DNA from: Rodentolepis nana
Lineage: Eukaryota > Platyhelminthes > Cestoda > Cyclophyllidea > Hymenolepididae
Assembly: GCA_900617975.1 (NCBI GenBank)
Contig: UZAE01013678.1
Location: forward strand, 1 to 20,129
Direction of reading: 5' to 3'
Length of the DNA stretch: 20,129 nt
The stretch's first letter is position 1. Each line of letters begins with the position of its first letter. The position numbers and the translations under genes were made by a program. Below the pieces are notes generated by a model, which did no database searches, had not been told where the DNA came from, and worked only from the letters and a program-made list of their open reading frames with translations. Below, one piece after another: positions 18,926 through 20,129 of the stretch.

Positions 18926-20090
18926 CATCCTATCGATGAGGATGATAAATTCTGATTGTCAAGAAAACCTTTTTACTAAATGCTATCTTTAACAAAGAGG
19001 TGTTTCAGACGAAAATATGATACTATCAGTTGCAATTAATTAATCCTAGAAAAATATCGATTTACGTTAGTTCTTGCAACGCTACAATTTTTAAAACATG
19101 TTTGTTTAAAAAAGAAGCATCGCGCATTTGATATTTACTGATGCCATGTTTCAGTGTTTGGCTCTATACCCTGAGATACTAAAAATATTTGTTACTTTTT
19201 TTATTTATCGCTATCATATTTTTGTACTTAATAGCCAGGTACAGAAATATCATACCCTTTGCATTCTATTAACTCATATCAAAGTTCGGAGAATATGACA
19301 AATAAACTTGCAGTTCATATATTTATGGGTCTTCAAGCACTCGCAAATGACACAAATTGCATGAAAGAGCATTATTCGTAGAAAAGTTAATTAATTCTCA
19401 TGAACAGAAAGCATTTTAATCGTGCATCAATGAATAATAAATAATATTGAGTGCATGCGCCATGAGAGAAACATTTTTTGCAATTTTTATATTAAAAATA
19501 AAAATATTTTCTATCAATTAAAACGCAAATTCTCATCTTATGTGTCTGCTTGATGTCTAATATATAGTCTTTTACTAATTATTTTGAACTAATTTATCAA
19601 CGGCATGGTTTTAAATAAATAATTTTCCTAATAGAATTTATTTTAATAAAAATTTAATTGCAATGACCAGCAAATTCTTCTTACTAATTTTTAATTATAA
19701 GAAGGTATCCTTTGTTTAACTGACAATGACAGGTGATGTATTTCGGATTTCGCATTTTCTGAACGCCTTTGACGGATTTTAATCAGAACATTATGACAGG
19801 CAATCCCGTTATTAAATTATATATGATTTTATATTGATTTAAACGTTTATTTTTACATAATTGGATTGTTAAAGCAATCTTCAGGAATCAAAATCCAATA
19901 AGGATGTTTGAAAGTAAACATATATTTGTTTATAGATTGCTTTTAATGCGTAAAAGGTTTCATCGACTTTCAGTCTGGTGATAATTAATATAAGATGGTA
20001 TTTAGTAAAGCTACCAACACCTGAATACGATCTTTATTGGTTGGGTTTTGAAAGATCATCATATTTGAATAAATATTTAGCAAATTGAAT
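18926..20090. other. AT-rich flank, nothing recognised
   Basis: No exon, RNA gene or known element was supported. An acceptor-like tttcag at 19155 leads only to a short frame with a stop. Confidence 0.5.
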
Positions 20091-20129
20091 GTGCGATAGA
20101 CTTGCCTTCACGTGGTGCACCCTGGGCAA
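20091..20129 (+). mobile_element. SINE head cut by the window end
   Basis: gtgcgatagacttgccttca, then cgtggtgcaccctgggcaa: the first 39 bases of a sense-oriented SINE. It retains CACGTG but has acttgcctt where other copies have acttacct. The rest lies beyond the window. Confidence 0.88.

Overview
This is 20 kb of AT-rich animal nuclear DNA, most likely from an arthropod and probably a spider or other arachnid. The evidence is a spliced RING-finger gene, a long repeat-filled intron, an RNase H-encoding non-LTR retrotransposon with target-primed relatives, and mariner-type DNA transposons. Nothing in it looks bacterial, viral or organellar: there are no long intact ORFs, operons or Shine-Dalgarno sites. 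The organism assignment is inference from gene style and transposon content.

Layout. 1-1650: the decayed 3' end of a LINE (RNase H domain, then a CCHC-type cysteine/histidine motif, then the 3' UTR), in which successive coding segments are locally repeated in colinear order. 1651-2588: unassigned host-like sequence. 2589-5643: the last two coding exons of a RING-finger (C3HC4) gene on the + strand, separated by a 2.8-kb phase-0 intron that holds three copies of a short interspersed element (SINE). 5644-9590: intergenic DNA with two more SINE copies, one with an 18-bp target-site duplication. 9825-9886: a likely first coding exon of a second + strand gene, with another SINE starting 26 bp inside its intron; no second exon was found. 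10944-11486: an internally deleted, MITE-like mariner relative with terminal inverted repeats. 11490-16917: very AT-rich DNA with microsatellites and hairpins and no gene I can support. 16918-18026: a grossly expanded SINE, with the head three times and the middle segments many times. It runs to a single ambiguous base (18027), where it meets the 5' half of a mellifera-like mariner on the - strand (18028-18923). 18926-20090: AT-rich, nothing recognised. 20091-20129: another SINE head, cut by the window edge.

The most useful biology is the repeat family. The roughly 280-330-bp SINE has 14-18-bp target-site duplications and a TAAA-type tail. Its last ~55 bp resemble the 3' end of the LINE at the start of the window, so the two look like a SINE/LINE partner pair. 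In the antisense direction every full copy supplies near-consensus 5' splice sites, and four copies lie in introns. Both the LINE end and one SINE copy show the same in-order stuttering of short segments. That could reflect abnormal reverse transcription or an assembly artefact, and raw reads would decide. I see no evidence of a wholly new gene system; the leads are the hidden spliced RING gene, the repeat pair and the stuttering.
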